A stretch of DNA of 8,024 bases from Alphaproteobacteria bacterium (GTDB lineage: Bacteria; Pseudomonadota; Alphaproteobacteria; Geminicoccales; Geminicoccaceae). Positions 6,418 to 8,024 of this stretch are shown here, piece by piece. The stretch's first letter is position 1. Every line of letters begins with the position of its first letter. Where the stretch lies: positions 1 through 8,024 of the forward strand of contig JALSRW010000447.1 in the NCBI GenBank assembly GCA_026984595.1, in the 5' to 3' direction. The notes under the pieces are model-generated. The model made no database searches and was not told the DNA's origin. It worked only from the letters and a program-made list of their open reading frames with translations. A program made the position numbers and the translations under genes.

Positions 6418-6466
6418 CGCTTTGCGCCCCGCCGATTGCCGCACTATGTATCCGGCAAAGCGGCAA
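6418..6466. promoter_or_regulatory. Nested inverted repeats in the divergent lipoprotein-acetoacetyl-CoA synthetase gap
   Basis: Two perfect dyads share this stretch. CGCTTTGC (6418-6425) pairs with GCAAAGCG (6455-6462), and TTGCCG (6436-6441) pairs with CGGCAA (6453-6458) across 11 bases. CGGCAA occurs again at 6461-6466, eight bases after the first copy. A weak plus-strand promoter-like pair lies inside: TTGCGC (6422-6427), 17 bases, then TATGTA (6445-6450), each matching consensus at only three positions. Between two divergent genes this is a plausible operator region controlling acetoacetyl-CoA synthetase, the lipoprotein operon, or both. The regulator is unknown, and none is encoded in the window. 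Confidence 0.35.
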
Positions 6467-6503
6467 CCCCGCCGCCATTCCGTGATCCCAGTGAGGACGC
6501 ATC

Positions 6504-8024
<1,521 letters not shown>

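Overview
This is an ordinary-looking chromosomal stretch from a GC-rich proteobacterium. The evidence is a System I cytochrome c maturation gene (ccmI), a bacterial lipoprotein signal peptide, and strong G/C preference at third codon positions throughout. A gammaproteobacterium seems most likely, because a LEA-type-2 lipoprotein and a YedJ-like HD hydrolase are both familiar there. An alphaproteobacterium cannot be excluded from the sequence alone. I see no transposase, integrase, CRISPR array, tRNA or rRNA.

Left part, plus strand (1-3426): the 3' end of ccmI; a 240-bp gap with a candidate promoter and two inverted repeats; a leucine-dehydrogenase-type amino acid dehydrogenase (start set at 630); gpsA (glycerol-3-phosphate dehydrogenase, first step of phospholipid backbone synthesis); and an HD-domain phosphohydrolase whose start codon overlaps the gpsA stop (ATGA).

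Middle part, minus strand (6344 down to 3423): a small LEA-type-2 lipoprotein and a GMC-family FAD oxidoreductase form a tight two-gene operon. A hairpin follows, then a separately promoted gene for a membrane-anchored coiled-coil protein with a C-terminal helix-hairpin-helix domain. That gene meets the HD hydrolase gene tail to tail, and the two stop codons share one CTAG tetranucleotide.

Right edge, plus strand (6504-8024): the first 507 codons of an acetoacetyl-CoA synthetase, cut by the window end. The 159-bp divergent gap before it holds nested inverted repeats around a weak promoter-like element.

Metabolically, leucine dehydrogenase (entry of leucine carbon) and acetoacetyl-CoA synthetase (use of acetoacetate, an end product of leucine breakdown) are consistent with branched-chain amino acid and ketone catabolism, but the two genes are about 5 kb apart and not in one operon. 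I did not find a clearly new multi-gene system. The least explained items are the membrane-tethered helix-hairpin-helix protein, the lipoprotein/GMC pair, and the dyad symmetries upstream of the dehydrogenase and the synthetase.
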